From SLDF01 sp964537925 (lineage in GTDB: Bacteria > Bacteroidota > Bacteroidia > Chitinophagales > Saprospiraceae), in the NCBI GenBank assembly GCA_964537925.1, contig CAZICV010000001.1, positions 992,001 through 1,056,000 on the forward strand: DNA of 64,000 nt, read 5' to 3'. How positions within the stretch are numbered: position 1 is the first letter of the stretch; every line of letters starts with the position of its first letter. The position numbers and the translations under genes are program-made. Of the stretch, positions 52,440 to 60,799 are shown one piece after another. The notes beneath the pieces were generated by a model. It was not told the DNA's origin and did no database searches. It saw nothing but the letters and a program-made list of their open reading frames with translations.

Positions 52440-52760
52440 TCACCTGCCGCCTGGCTTTTTCCCGGCGGCTTCACGGCATTTCTCCAATTCCTGCTCCAGC
52501 TCGCCGATACGGGTCTGCAACTTCAGGACAGCCGGATCATTTGCTGCCTCTCTTCCCTGCCCGGCCGGTTGATCTGTTTCTGCCGGAGCGGTATCTATCA
52601 GCCCGTCTTCTGCGACCGGTTCCTTACCTATCATTTCTTTGAATGCAGCCAGAGGATTCTTCCCGTTGTACAATGCCGCACCGACAAAAGCTAACGGAAC
52701 AATGATCAACATGACCAGCAGAAATTTGCTGCAACCAGTAGGACGAAACCTTCTTTGCAT
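52440..52760 (-). CDS. small single-span membrane protein
   Basis: A 106-residue protein of unknown function. The ATG at 52760 (MQRRFRPTGC) places a basic N terminus before one membrane span (about residues 13-33), followed by a Pro/Ala/Glu-rich linker and a short coiled coil (LKLQTRIGELEQELEKCREA) at the C terminus. A longer frame begins at 52796. The layout suggests a membrane-anchored scaffold, but no family is recognised. It lies between serA and the CNNM gene on the same strand. Confidence 0.5.
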   Translation of the reverse strand: MQRRFRPTGCSKFLLVMLIIVPLAFVGAALYNGKNPLAAFKEMIGKEPVAEDGLIDTAPAETDQPAGQGREAANDPAVLKLQTRIGELEQELEKCREAAGKKPGGR

Positions 52761-52840
52761 CTTTTTTTGAAAATAAAGATAAGAAGCCCCCGGCAATTCG
52801 CCCCCTTACAGGCGAATGAACTGATCTCAGCACCAGAAGA

Positions 52841-54088
52841 TTATTCTCTCTCGAGCCTGATCACACGTACAGTCTCGATCCTGGTATCGCTTACCATCTC
52901 CAATATGAAACGGAACGAGTCGAGCAGTATCTCCGACCCCTGCTCCGGGATCGTCCCCGAGGTCATCACGATATAGCCCGATAGCGTCGTGTATTCGCCC
53001 TCCGGAAGCTGCAGATCTTCATATTTTTCGTTGAGGTAGCTGATCTCGAGACGGCCGGAAAGCAGGTATTCCCGTTCGGATATCATTACTTCCAAGTACT
53101 CTTCCTGGTCGTGTTCATCTTCGATATCGCCGAAAAGCTCCTCCAGTATGTCCTCCAGTGTGATGATACCTGACGTCCCCCCGTATTCGTCTACCACGCA
53201 GGCGATACTGTTGCGCTCCTTGATAAACTTGTTCATCAGGTCATAGATGCTCATTACCTCCGGTACGACCGGTATCGGCATCATGATGCTGCGCAGGTTG
53301 CGCGGATTCCTGAGCAGGTGCTGGTGATGGATATAGCCGAGGACTTCATCTATATCGTTGTCGACAACGACAATCCTGGAGACGCCCGATAGCCGGAACA
53401 TCTTCAGCAGGGCATCTACGGACTCGGTGACCTCGATGGCAATGATCTCTTTACGGGGGACCATACACTCCTTCACTTTGACCTTGTTGAAATGAAGTGC
53501 ATTTTCGAAGAGCTCGGTGTCAATGTCCTCTTCCTGGTCACGATAGGCGCGCCGGATAAAATTTTCGAGATCGATCCTCGTGAAAATCTTCTCGTCTTCC
53601 TTGAGACCAGTACGCAGCAGGTAGCGAAGCAGAAAAGCCGAGATACCGGTGACGATCGCAACCGGCAAGGCAAGCAGGAACCGGAAAAAACCCAGCGGGT
53701 AAACCAGCGCCTGCAACATCGTATTGGGAAAAAGGCCAAAGAAGATCTTGGGCAGAAACTCGCCGAAAAGCAACACTACCACACCGATAAGCAACACCAG
53801 TACCAAGACGAAAAGAAAAAAGTTGCCCGACAGAAGGCTGTCAAAGGAAGAGCCTAGAATCCAGGTCATCAGGTAAGTCGCGGCTACAAGCGCCATACTG
53901 CCTCCGACCAGCATCGTGCTGACAAACGATCTTGTGTTCTCGTAGAAACGGCCCAGTATAGTGCCCGCCCGGGAGCCTTCATTCTTCCTCAGCTCAACCC
54001 TGAGCTTGGAAGCAGTGACGAAAGCTATCTCTGTCCCGTTGAAAAGCGCCAGGGCAAGCAGGCATAAAATGATGGCTAACAAAACCAT
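52841..54088 (-). CDS. CNNM/CorC-type membrane protein (hemolysin C/GldE-like)
   Basis: A 415-residue inner-membrane protein with an N-terminal CNNM transmembrane domain (about 1-170, four segments, starting NGTEIAFVTASKLR), a CBS pair (about 200-320; MVPRKEIIAIEVTES and DEYGGTSGIITLEDILEELFGDI) and a C-terminal CorC/HlyC domain (about 330-410). The family is linked to Mg2+ or Co2+ transport. In gliding Bacteroidota one member is GldE, and which this is cannot be told from sequence alone. It follows lptC by 24 nt; an lptC-CNNM order is common in the phylum. Confidence 0.88.
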   Translation of the reverse strand: MVLLAIILCLLALALFNGTEIAFVTASKLRVELRKNEGSRAGTILGRFYENTRSFVSTMLVGGSMALVAATYLMTWILGSSFDSLLSGNFFLFVLVLVLLIGVVVLLFGEFLPKIFFGLFPNTMLQALVYPLGFFRFLLALPVAIVTGISAFLLRYLLRTGLKEDEKIFTRIDLENFIRRAYRDQEEDIDTELFENALHFNKVKVKECMVPRKEIIAIEVTESVDALLKMFRLSGVSRIVVVDNDIDEVLGYIHHQHLLRNPRNLRSIMMPIPVVPEVMSIYDLMNKFIKERNSIACVVDEYGGTSGIITLEDILEELFGDIEDEHDQEEYLEVMISEREYLLSGRLEISYLNEKYEDLQLPEGEYTTLSGYIVMTSGTIPEQGSEILLDSFRFILEMVSDTRIETVRVIRLERE

Positions 54089-54112
54089 GAGGATCAGACT
54101 CTGATCACAAAG

Positions 54113-54667
54113 CTACTGAAAATCCGCTTCTATATCCTGTGCCTTGATCCGGCCCGTCACGGCATTGATCTCATAACGGGTCATATCTTCATTCGCACGA
54201 AAACCGAATCCCCTGATCAACTCTCCCGGTCGGCTGATCTCGACATATTTGCTGGTATAAAGTGTGCCCTCCTTCTCATCCCAGATGAGCTCCGATGTGC
54301 GCAATACTTCGTTGTTGACGTTGCGCATCACCACGCTATCCCTTACGATCACTTTGTTCTGTGACGGCTGCCGCAAACCGTACCGTGCATCCAGCCAGCT
54401 GGTCACCGTGCCCCCTGATCCGTAAAAGGAAACGTGCAGGCCTTCCGGAAACTCCTCATAAGGATTGGCCGGATTGGTGTATTTCAAGAGCAGCGGCCCG
54501 CTGACACGAAGCTGCACCCGGGCAGAATCACTGTATACCAGGTCTATATCGCGGGCTTTTTCGACCAGGATATTGTCATTGAAATAAATGCTGTAGATAT
54601 CCTCTATCTTGTTTTCGCAGGATAACAAGAGACAACACACTACGGCCAGGAGCAAGTACTTCTTCAT
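54113..54667 (-). CDS. lptC: LPS export protein LptC (lipoprotein form)
   Basis: Periplasmic bridge component of the Lpt machinery that moves lipopolysaccharide from the inner to the outer membrane; 184 residues. A lipobox LLSC with Cys17 ends the signal peptide, as is usual for LptC in Bacteroidota, in contrast to the membrane-spanning enterobacterial form. The beta-jellyroll is suggested by EEFPEGLHVSFY, LRTSELIWDEKEGTLYT and the terminal GRIKAQDIEADF. Its ATG overlaps the stop of the upstream T9SS cargo gene by one base (TGATG), so it is translationally coupled to it. Confidence 0.88.
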   Translation of the reverse strand: MKKYLLLAVVCCLLLSCENKIEDIYSIYFNDNILVEKARDIDLVYSDSARVQLRVSGPLLLKYTNPANPYEEFPEGLHVSFYGSGGTVTSWLDARYGLRQPSQNKVIVRDSVVMRNVNNEVLRTSELIWDEKEGTLYTSKYVEISRPGELIRGFGFRANEDMTRYEINAVTGRIKAQDIEADFQ

Positions 54668-56511
54668 CAGCGTATCAGGGTAAGATCGCCGGCAAATGAA
54701 CTCTGCTCGTCGTCCAGGAAGGCGACTTCAGCATAATATACGTATACTCCGGGAGATGCCGGTTGTCCCCTGAACTGGCCGTCCCAGCCATAGGCAGTAT
54801 CATTGGGTGGAAAATCGAAGCCTTCATAGACCAGCTCTCCCCAACGGCTGTATATCCGCAGTACCTTGACCCGTGTAGCCGCCCGACCGGTAAATACGGT
54901 AAACCTGTCGTTCACTCCATTGCCGTCCGGTGTGAATGCAGTAGGGATGAATACGGGCTTGATCTTGTTGACCCATATGGTTATGGAGTCCAGGCCGATA
55001 CAGCCCTCTTCATCCGTGACCAGTACGGTAAACTGTGTATTGTTGCCAATCAGCGCCGTAGGGTCGGGGCAGTCGCTGCAATCCAGGTCTTCCGGGGGGG
55101 TCCAGAGATATGTATAAGAGAAGCCAGGCAGGTCGACAAACACATTGAGCCGGATGGGCTCGCCCAGATCTACCGTCAGGTCTCCTCCTGCGTCCACGAC
55201 CACCGGGTAATCGCAGCACTCTATGAGTATCGTCTGTGAAGTAGTGACCAGGCACCCGCGTTCATTCTCTACAGTGAGTGAAATGGTCTTGTAACCCGGC
55301 TGTGGATAGAATACGCGATGGGGCCCCTCTCCTGTACGGGGCAGCGGACCTCCCTCACCGAAGTTCCAGTTTCGTCCTATGATGGGGCTGCCGTTGGCCT
55401 CCGACTGATCGATGACCAGCAACGAGTCGTTGCGGCAATACCTGGTGTCCTCTCCCTGTATATCAAAAGCGGCATGAGGTCCGAGGAAAGTACCCCTCCC
55501 TCCAAACGATACGGAGAAGCCATTGCCCGTATTGCTGAAATTGTTGACTATGAGGGCATAGCTCTTGCCCGCTTCCATCTGAAGTGGCGCCAGGAAGTTG
55601 TCATCGCCCGGCTGACAACCGGGCGTTTCGATGATATCGGTAGAGCCTTCACGCAGGCCTGTGGGGCCGTAGCAGCGGATCCACTGCTCAAGCGGGGCAC
55701 CGACATTCTCCCCTGAAGCCATGCAGCGCAGCATGATCTTGCCGCTGCAATTGTCCACACCGTTGGGCAGTTCGTATACGACAAAATCCAGGTCATCGCT
55801 CGGGTTATTGGGCGTCAGGGTGAAGGTAAGGCTGCCGGGCTGATCGCAGGTCCATTTGTACCAGGCAGAGGCAAACTCCTGCTGCACACAGGTACCGCCC
55901 ACTTCGTTGACGTCCACGCCGCTACCTGACAGGCTCTGCACGGAAAAGGGCGACTTGTCGCATAGCACCACGCCTGTAGCGCAGTCCGACGAAGGGTCCG
56001 GCACTGCGGTAAAGTTGCTCACACAGAGTTGAAAAGTCCCCTGGTTGCTGTTGCGGGCATTGACACGGATGTAGTATCTCCTGGCAGGAACCAGGTTGTT
56101 TACCAGCAACTCCACGATATGATTGCCAAATGCATCCGAGAGGCATCCTTGCTGTACCAGGCCTTGGGTACAATTGCCATCGTAGACCGCTACTTCGGGG
56201 TTACGCAATGTTCCGCCCGGCAAAACTCCTGCGCTACCGATCACACGTACGTTCAGCTCCGAAGCCGTCGCTACAAAGGTGAACCACACGTCCTGGCTGA
56301 TACCGGGAAAACAGGTAGGTCGAACCTGGGCAGAAGGAGTGGCATTGATATTGGTAAACCCCCGCACGTCTGAACAGTACTCCCTGGGATCAGCGATCTG
56401 CGTGGCAGACAGGCATTCGTCATTGGGCGGCTGTGCCAGCAGTAACGGCAGGCCGGTCACAACCATGATCAGAAGGTACAGTATTCGAAGGGGGGTAGTA
56501 CAATTTATCAT
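54667..56511 (-). CDS. surface protein with T9SS type B (CHU_C) sorting domain
   Basis: A 614-residue exported protein. Signal peptide (1-26), then two jellyroll-like segments with conserved cysteines that begin PPNDECLSATQI and SSDCATGVVLCD (about 28-170 and 170-340), a PKD-like domain (about 350-430), a second Ig-like segment with CSDCPDP, and the gliding-motility-associated C-terminal domain (about 520-614; FIPTAFTPDGNGVNDRF, IYSRWGELVYEG, SPGVYVYYAEV). This C terminus directs type IX secretion. It is first in an operon with lptC and the CNNM gene. No enzyme motif is seen; an adhesin or glycan-binding role is an inference. Confidence 0.9.
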   Translation of the reverse strand: MINCTTPLRILYLLIMVVTGLPLLLAQPPNDECLSATQIADPREYCSDVRGFTNINATPSAQVRPTCFPGISQDVWFTFVATASELNVRVIGSAGVLPGGTLRNPEVAVYDGNCTQGLVQQGCLSDAFGNHIVELLVNNLVPARRYYIRVNARNSNQGTFQLCVSNFTAVPDPSSDCATGVVLCDKSPFSVQSLSGSGVDVNEVGGTCVQQEFASAWYKWTCDQPGSLTFTLTPNNPSDDLDFVVYELPNGVDNCSGKIMLRCMASGENVGAPLEQWIRCYGPTGLREGSTDIIETPGCQPGDDNFLAPLQMEAGKSYALIVNNFSNTGNGFSVSFGGRGTFLGPHAAFDIQGEDTRYCRNDSLLVIDQSEANGSPIIGRNWNFGEGGPLPRTGEGPHRVFYPQPGYKTISLTVENERGCLVTTSQTILIECCDYPVVVDAGGDLTVDLGEPIRLNVFVDLPGFSYTYLWTPPEDLDCSDCPDPTALIGNNTQFTVLVTDEEGCIGLDSITIWVNKIKPVFIPTAFTPDGNGVNDRFTVFTGRAATRVKVLRIYSRWGELVYEGFDFPPNDTAYGWDGQFRGQPASPGVYVYYAEVAFLDDEQSSFAGDLTLIR

Positions 56512-56670
56512 ATTCCTCGGATCAAACAGACACTTGCTTCACAACTCAAAAACAGGTCGCTTCATATAAATGACAAAATCTGAAACTCTTGTATACTGAT
56601 TTAGTTCTTTTTCGGCGATATTTCCAGAAATCAGGTGCAAAATACTACTTTCGTTACGGTTAGCCCCTTT

Positions 56671-57381
56671 ATGAAGTCCTGGATCCCGAACCTACTCACA
56701 CTGAGCAACCTGTTCTTTGGTTGCTGCGCCCTGGTCTTGTTATTTAATGACGAGCCGGAACTTGTTTTCGTTTGCGTATTGCTGTCCAATGTCGCTGATT
56801 TTCTCGACGGGTGGCTAGCCCGGAAGTTGGGCGTGGACGGTGAGCTGGGCAAACAGCTGGACTCGCTGGCCGATGTCGTTTCGTTTGGCGTAGTGCCTGC
56901 GGCTATGATGTATCATATGCTACAGCTAAGCGCATCGGGAGCTGATCCGTCCCTAACCTACTGGCTGCCGTTTGCCGGTTTCCTGGTAGCGGTATTTTCT
57001 GCGTTGCGGCTGGCGATATTCAACCTGGACCTCTCGCAGAGCGACAGTTTCCGCGGACTACCCACACCGGCAAATGCCCTGTGGATCACCGGGTGCTATA
57101 TGAGCCTGGTACACGGGCCCGGTTTTATGATCTCAGCGCTGGGCCATACCTGGGTATTACTCCTGTTGACCGGGATATCCTGCTTTCTGCTGGTGTCTCC
57201 CCTCCGACTGGTCAAACTAAAGCCCGGCTCCCCCGGGACAGCAGCCGGTCTCGCACTCTGGGCTCTACTTGCAGCGGGGATTGTCCTGTTCATTTTTTTG
57301 AGAGAAGCTGCACTGACTGCAAGTGTTTTACTCTACATACTCTTATCTTTAGCCCTTCACAAGCGCCAAGGCGTATCTTAA
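56671..57381 (+). CDS. pssA: CDP-diacylglycerol-serine O-phosphatidyltransferase
   Basis: Membrane CDP-alcohol phosphatidyltransferase, 236 residues from the ATG at 56671 (MKSWIPNLLTLSNL), which fits the family better than the open frame starting at 56635. The catalytic motif DG-x2-AR-x8-G-x3-D-x3-D is complete (starting DGWLARKLGVDGELG). About seven membrane segments follow, with the typical FRGLPTPANALWI. Serine as acceptor is chosen because of the FGVVPAAMMY and GLPTPANA blocks. It heads a run with purS and rsmI. Confidence 0.92.
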   Translation: MKSWIPNLLTLSNLFFGCCALVLLFNDEPELVFVCVLLSNVADFLDGWLARKLGVDGELGKQLDSLADVVSFGVVPAAMMYHMLQLSASGADPSLTYWLPFAGFLVAVFSALRLAIFNLDLSQSDSFRGLPTPANALWITGCYMSLVHGPGFMISALGHTWVLLLLTGISCFLLVSPLRLVKLKPGSPGTAAGLALWALLAAGIVLFIFLREAALTASVLLYILLSLALHKRQGVS

Positions 57382-57398
57382 ACAACGGCCCTAAGATC

Positions 57399-57650
57399 AT
57401 GAAATTCGTAGCAGAGATCCAGATCATGCCCCACAAGGAACTCCTGGACCCTCAGGGCAAGGCAGTCTCCAACAACCTAAAGAATATCGACATCCATTCG
57501 GTAGCCGATGTACGTATAGGAAAGCACATCCTGCTCACACTCGAAGCCGGCGACGAAGCCGGTGCAAAAGATATCGTAGAAAAAGCCTGCTCCAGGCTGC
57601 TCGCCAACCCGATCATGGAAACCTTCCAGTACCGCATCGTACCGGCATAG
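57399..57650 (+). CDS. purS: phosphoribosylformylglycinamidine synthase subunit PurS
   Basis: Small subunit of the three-part FGAM synthase (PurS-PurL-PurQ) of purine synthesis, 83 residues from the ATG at 57399 (MKFVAEIQIMPHKELLDPQG). The blocks KELLDPQGKAV, DVRIGKHILLTL and LLANPIMETFQYRI match the family. The longer open frame upstream overlaps pssA and is not coding in that part. It lies 17 nt after pssA and 11 nt before rsmI; neither purL nor purQ is in view. Confidence 0.93.
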   Translation: MKFVAEIQIMPHKELLDPQGKAVSNNLKNIDIHSVADVRIGKHILLTLEAGDEAGAKDIVEKACSRLLANPIMETFQYRIVPA

Positions 57651-57661
57651 TCCAGCTGTGC

Positions 57662-58372
57662 ATGCTATATATCGTACCCACTCCTATCGGCAACCTGGAG
57701 GATATCACCCTCCGCGCACTGAGGATACTGAAGGAGTCTGACCTGATACTGGCAGAAGACACCCGTACGACCCGACGACTACTGGATCACTATGAGATAT
57801 CCACACCGCTGAAAGCATTTCATGCCTTCAACGAGCACCAGGTAGTGACCTATTTTGCCGACATGATCGCAGCCGGCAAACAGGTGGCGCTCGTGTCAGA
57901 CGCCGGTACACCCGGGATATCCGATCCGGGTTTCCTGATCGTCAGGGCATGCGCCGAAAGGCAGGTACCGCTTAGCTGCCTGCCGGGGCCGAGCGCCGTC
58001 ATCCCCGCACTGGTGATGTCGGGACTACCCTGCGACCGCTTTCACTTTGAAGGATTCCTGCCTCATAAAAAAGGCAGGCAGACCCGCCTGCAGTACCTCT
58101 CCGGCCTCAGTCATACCTTCGTACTATACGAGTCCCCGTACAGGCTGATCAAGACCCTGGAACAACTGGAATCAATCTGCGGGTCTACCCGCAAAGCCTG
58201 TGTAGCCCGTGAGATCAGCAAGATCCATGAAAGCGCCGATCGCGGCACACTGGCAGAACTGAAATCCCTGTACGCGGCAAAAGCCAGTGTCAAAGGAGAG
58301 ATCGTCCTGGTCGTAGCGGGTGAAGACAACCGCGCAGCCACATCCAAAGAAAAAGAAGAGACCGGCGACTAA
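57662..58372 (+). CDS. rsmI: 16S rRNA (cytidine1402-2'-O)-methyltransferase RsmI
   Basis: SAM-dependent tetrapyrrole-methylase-fold enzyme that methylates C1402 of 16S rRNA, 236 residues. Motifs: LYIVPTPIGNLEDITLRAL at the start, ILAEDTRTT, VSDAGTPGISDPG (the SAM-site loop, about residues 79-91), GPSAVIPALVMSGLP and FEGFLPHKKG. The C-terminal tail is charged. It is third in the pssA-purS-rsmI run and converges on the rhomboid gene. Confidence 0.95.
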   Translation: MLYIVPTPIGNLEDITLRALRILKESDLILAEDTRTTRRLLDHYEISTPLKAFHAFNEHQVVTYFADMIAAGKQVALVSDAGTPGISDPGFLIVRACAERQVPLSCLPGPSAVIPALVMSGLPCDRFHFEGFLPHKKGRQTRLQYLSGLSHTFVLYESPYRLIKTLEQLESICGSTRKACVAREISKIHESADRGTLAELKSLYAAKASVKGEIVLVVAGEDNRAATSKEKEETGD

Positions 58373-58402
58373 CCGGATATACCGGACTGCCCTGTACAGA
58401 CA

Positions 58403-59077
58403 TCACCAACGCTCGGACCGCTTGCGCTCAAATGTATCCCTGTCCAGGAAAAAACGCTTTTCTTCATCCCCCGGATCATATTGGGGCTCCGGGTCTCTGT
58501 AATGCTCGCGCATTTCGCGACGCTGTATGAAGGCGACCACGATCCCGGCCAGAGCGCCCAGCAAGTGGCTTTCCCAGGAGATACCTTCCTGGTTGGGCAA
58601 TACGCCGAGAAACATACCGCTGTAGAGCACCGCCACTACAAGGCCGAGCACTATAGAGCGCAGGTTGCGCTGGAAGATCCCCGACCAGAATATAAACGCT
58701 ACCATACCGTATATCACGCCTGAAGCTCCGATATGGTATACCGGCCTGCCAAACAACCATACCGATACGCCTGTGAGCAAGTATATGGAGAGGATGCTCC
58801 TCCATGCAAATTCGCGGTAGAAAAAGAAGATCAGGAATGTCAGCACCAGTAATGGCGCAGAGTTGGAGAGCAGGTGCGCAAGATCTCCGTGGAGAAACGG
58901 CGACAGGAAGATACCCTTGATACCTTCGACCGTACGTGGAAACAGGCCTCCGAACAGGTAGAATCTGATTCCGCTCAGCCACTGTACGGCATGGATGATC
59001 CAGAGTACCAGCACCATCCTGAATGCTATGTGAAGGCTGCTGCGAAAGGAAGCCGACCAGGATCCGAATACAGACAT
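58403..59077 (-). CDS. rhomboid-family intramembrane serine protease
   Basis: A 224-residue membrane protein with about six segments. The Ser-His dyad is visible: GASG with Ser119, and His171 in WESHLLGALAG. The N-terminal loop HGDLAHLLSN (about 63-72) is the typical L1/TM2 block. The C terminus is a charged tail of about 35 residues. It starts 5 nt after the stop of the upstream Pro-rich protein gene, so the two are probably co-translated. Substrate is unknown. Confidence 0.9.
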   Translation of the reverse strand: MSVFGSWSASFRSSLHIAFRMVLVLWIIHAVQWLSGIRFYLFGGLFPRTVEGIKGIFLSPFLHGDLAHLLSNSAPLLVLTFLIFFFYREFAWRSILSIYLLTGVSVWLFGRPVYHIGASGVIYGMVAFIFWSGIFQRNLRSIVLGLVVAVLYSGMFLGVLPNQEGISWESHLLGALAGIVVAFIQRREMREHYRDPEPQYDPGDEEKRFFLDRDTFERKRSERW

Positions 59078-59082
59078 GTAGA

Positions 59083-59967
59083 TTAGTTATGAAGGTAACG
59101 GCGCCGGATCAGCTGGATGAGCTGTCTGGCCTTGTCTTTGCGGTCTTTAGCGGTCCACTGGTATTTGTTCACCAGGTGTGTGATCATGTAGATCCTGGCA
59201 TCTTCAAAACTGCCCAGATCATTGAGCTCACGGAACGCCTTGTCAAAAGCGTCCCTGTCGCCGCCGAAGAGGTCCTTGATCGTCAGGAGGCGGTCATTGA
59301 GACCCAGTATTTTGGTCAGATCGGCGATCGGCGATGCGTTGAGCCTGTCGGACAAACCTTTGGCCTGCTGGGCGGAAAACAAGGTATCCCATTCGGAGGT
59401 ATCTATCGCCTGTGTATCTGCCACTGGTGATACGACCGGCGGTTCCGGAGCCACAGGCGACGGGGCCTGCACAGGCAAGGGAGGTATGACTTCAGGCTCT
59501 GGCTCTCGTACAGGTGGCGCTTCTGGTGCGGGAGGAGCCTGACTGTATACAGGAGGCGCGGGAGCCGGCTGTGGTGTGACCGGCTGAGGGGGAGGCGTGG
59601 GAGCAGGAGCAAGGACCTTCTTCTCCTCTTCGACCGGAAGGGATGCGACGGCAGGTTCTGCGATGAAGGCAAAACTGGCATTTTCCGGCAATTCTATCTC
59701 TGCCTGTACCGGTTCCGGTGCGGGCGGGCGGGCAGGTTCGGGTTCCCGGGCCGTTGGCAGTTTTTTCTCTTCCTGCTGTACCGGAAGCTCTGCATCTGCG
59801 ATATCGACCGGTTTGGCGTCCGGCTCCTCATCGATGGCTTCATACAGCGCGCGCAGTTTTTCCTTTAGCAGGTCCTTCTCCAGGTTGCTGACAGATTGGT
59901 TCTCATAGATCTGTTTCAGCAGTTTGAGCATATCGCTGGACAGGACCCTGGCTTTGGAGAAATTCAT
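59083..59967 (-). CDS. Pro/Glu/Ala-rich linker protein of unknown function
   Basis: A 294-residue protein with three clear parts: an N-terminal helical, Lys/Glu-rich segment (1-50, MLKLLKQIYENQ and KDLLKEKLRALYEA), a long Pro/Glu/Ala-rich spacer (about 55-195) of low complexity, and a compact C-terminal domain (about 205-294; GLSDRLNASPIADLTKILGLNDRL and LFGGDRDAFDKAFRELNDL). There is no signal peptide or membrane segment. The C-terminal part looks conserved in style with Bacteroidota proteins of no known role; I do not recognise a named domain. It is directly upstream of the rhomboid gene. Confidence 0.75.
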   Translation of the reverse strand: MNFSKARVLSSDMLKLLKQIYENQSVSNLEKDLLKEKLRALYEAIDEEPDAKPVDIADAELPVQQEEKKLPTAREPEPARPPAPEPVQAEIELPENASFAFIAEPAVASLPVEEEKKVLAPAPTPPPQPVTPQPAPAPPVYSQAPPAPEAPPVREPEPEVIPPLPVQAPSPVAPEPPVVSPVADTQAIDTSEWDTLFSAQQAKGLSDRLNASPIADLTKILGLNDRLLTIKDLFGGDRDAFDKAFRELNDLGSFEDARIYMITHLVNKYQWTAKDRKDKARQLIQLIRRRYLHN

Positions 59968-60030
59968 CTATTGGGGCTTTTCAGTGAATGAGGAATAGCT
60001 ATATTTTATAATATTTACGCCGCGCAAACG

Positions 60031-60082
60031 CCCGGTATTGCATTAGAACAAAGATACCGGGTCTTTATTTCTCTCGATCAAA
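60031..60082 (-). promoter_or_regulatory. promoter of the Pro-rich/rhomboid operon overlapping an inverted repeat
   Basis: On the minus strand, TTTG (60082-60079), 22 nt, then TATCTTTG (60056-60049). The -7 box overlaps the right arm of the perfect repeat CCCGGTAT (60031-60038)/ATACCGGG (60054-60061), whose left arm falls just beyond the predicted start near 60042. The repeat could be an operator or an RNA hairpin. It is 30 nt upstream of tdk on the other strand. Confidence 0.5.
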
Positions 60083-60091
60083 TTTTTCCGG

Positions 60092-60724
60092 ATGTTTCTA
60101 GAGCCAATTTTCCGGGGCCAACGCAGCGGCTGGATAGAAGTGATCTGCGGATCCATGTTTTCCGGCAAGACGGAAGAACTTCTGCGCCGCCTCAAGCGGG
60201 CGCGGTTTGCCAATCAACAGGTCGCACTGTTCAAACCCTCAGGAGAGAACCGGTATGCTGTATCTCATGTGGTTTCGCATGACGACAACGCCATGTCTTC
60301 ACATGTGATCCACCAGCCGGAAGAGATGTATCCCTATGCCGCCGAGGCCGAAGTGATCGGGATCGATGAAGCACAGTTTTTCGATGAAAGCCTCATAGAA
60401 GTGACCCAGCGAATGGCATTGGACGGCGTCAGGATCATCGTGGCAGGACTGGATATGGATTTCCGGGGCGAACCCTTCGGGCCCATGCCCGGGTTGCTGG
60501 CCGTAGCCGAGTATATCACCAAGGTGCATGCGATCTGCCCGCACTGCGGCAACCTGGCTACTCATTCGTACCGGCTGGTAGATACCCCGGAGACGGTGCT
60601 CCTGGGGTCTAAGGAGAGCTACGAACCCCGCTGCAGGAAATGCTTCGATATGGGCCCGATACTCCAGTTCAACCGCAGCCTGGATCCGCCGCAGGACAGG
60701 GAAGAACCGGAGCTGGGCTTCTGA
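60092..60724 (+). CDS. tdk: thymidine kinase
   Basis: Phosphorylates thymidine in pyrimidine salvage; type II, tetrameric, cytoplasmic, 210 residues. The P-loop is GSMFSGKTEEL (about residues 20-30), the Walker B-like stretch is VIGIDEAQFF, the lasso AGLDMDFRGEPFGP is typical, and the zinc site is formed by CPHC and CRKC (about 150-190). It diverges from the Pro-rich protein gene across the inverted repeat at 60031. Confidence 0.96.
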   Translation: MFLEPIFRGQRSGWIEVICGSMFSGKTEELLRRLKRARFANQQVALFKPSGENRYAVSHVVSHDDNAMSSHVIHQPEEMYPYAAEAEVIGIDEAQFFDESLIEVTQRMALDGVRIIVAGLDMDFRGEPFGPMPGLLAVAEYITKVHAICPHCGNLATHSYRLVDTPETVLLGSKESYEPRCRKCFDMGPILQFNRSLDPPQDREEPELGF

Positions 60725-60769
60725 CCCCCTGGGCAGCCCTGCCAGGAGGCTTCTTGCCTTGGAAATGCG

Positions 60770-60777
60770 TACATTTG
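60770..60777 (+). promoter_or_regulatory. -7 element of purH
   Basis: TACATTTG, predicted start near 60784, 16 nt before the purH ATG. A TTG at 60754-60756 is too close to be the -33 box. Confidence 0.45.
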
Positions 60778-60799
60778 CGGCTCAAAAAAGATCTTCCAC

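Noticed and set aside
57081..57398. N-terminal extension of the purS frame
   Set aside because: It overlaps pssA in another frame; PurS proteins are about 80-85 residues and begin at the ATG at 57399.
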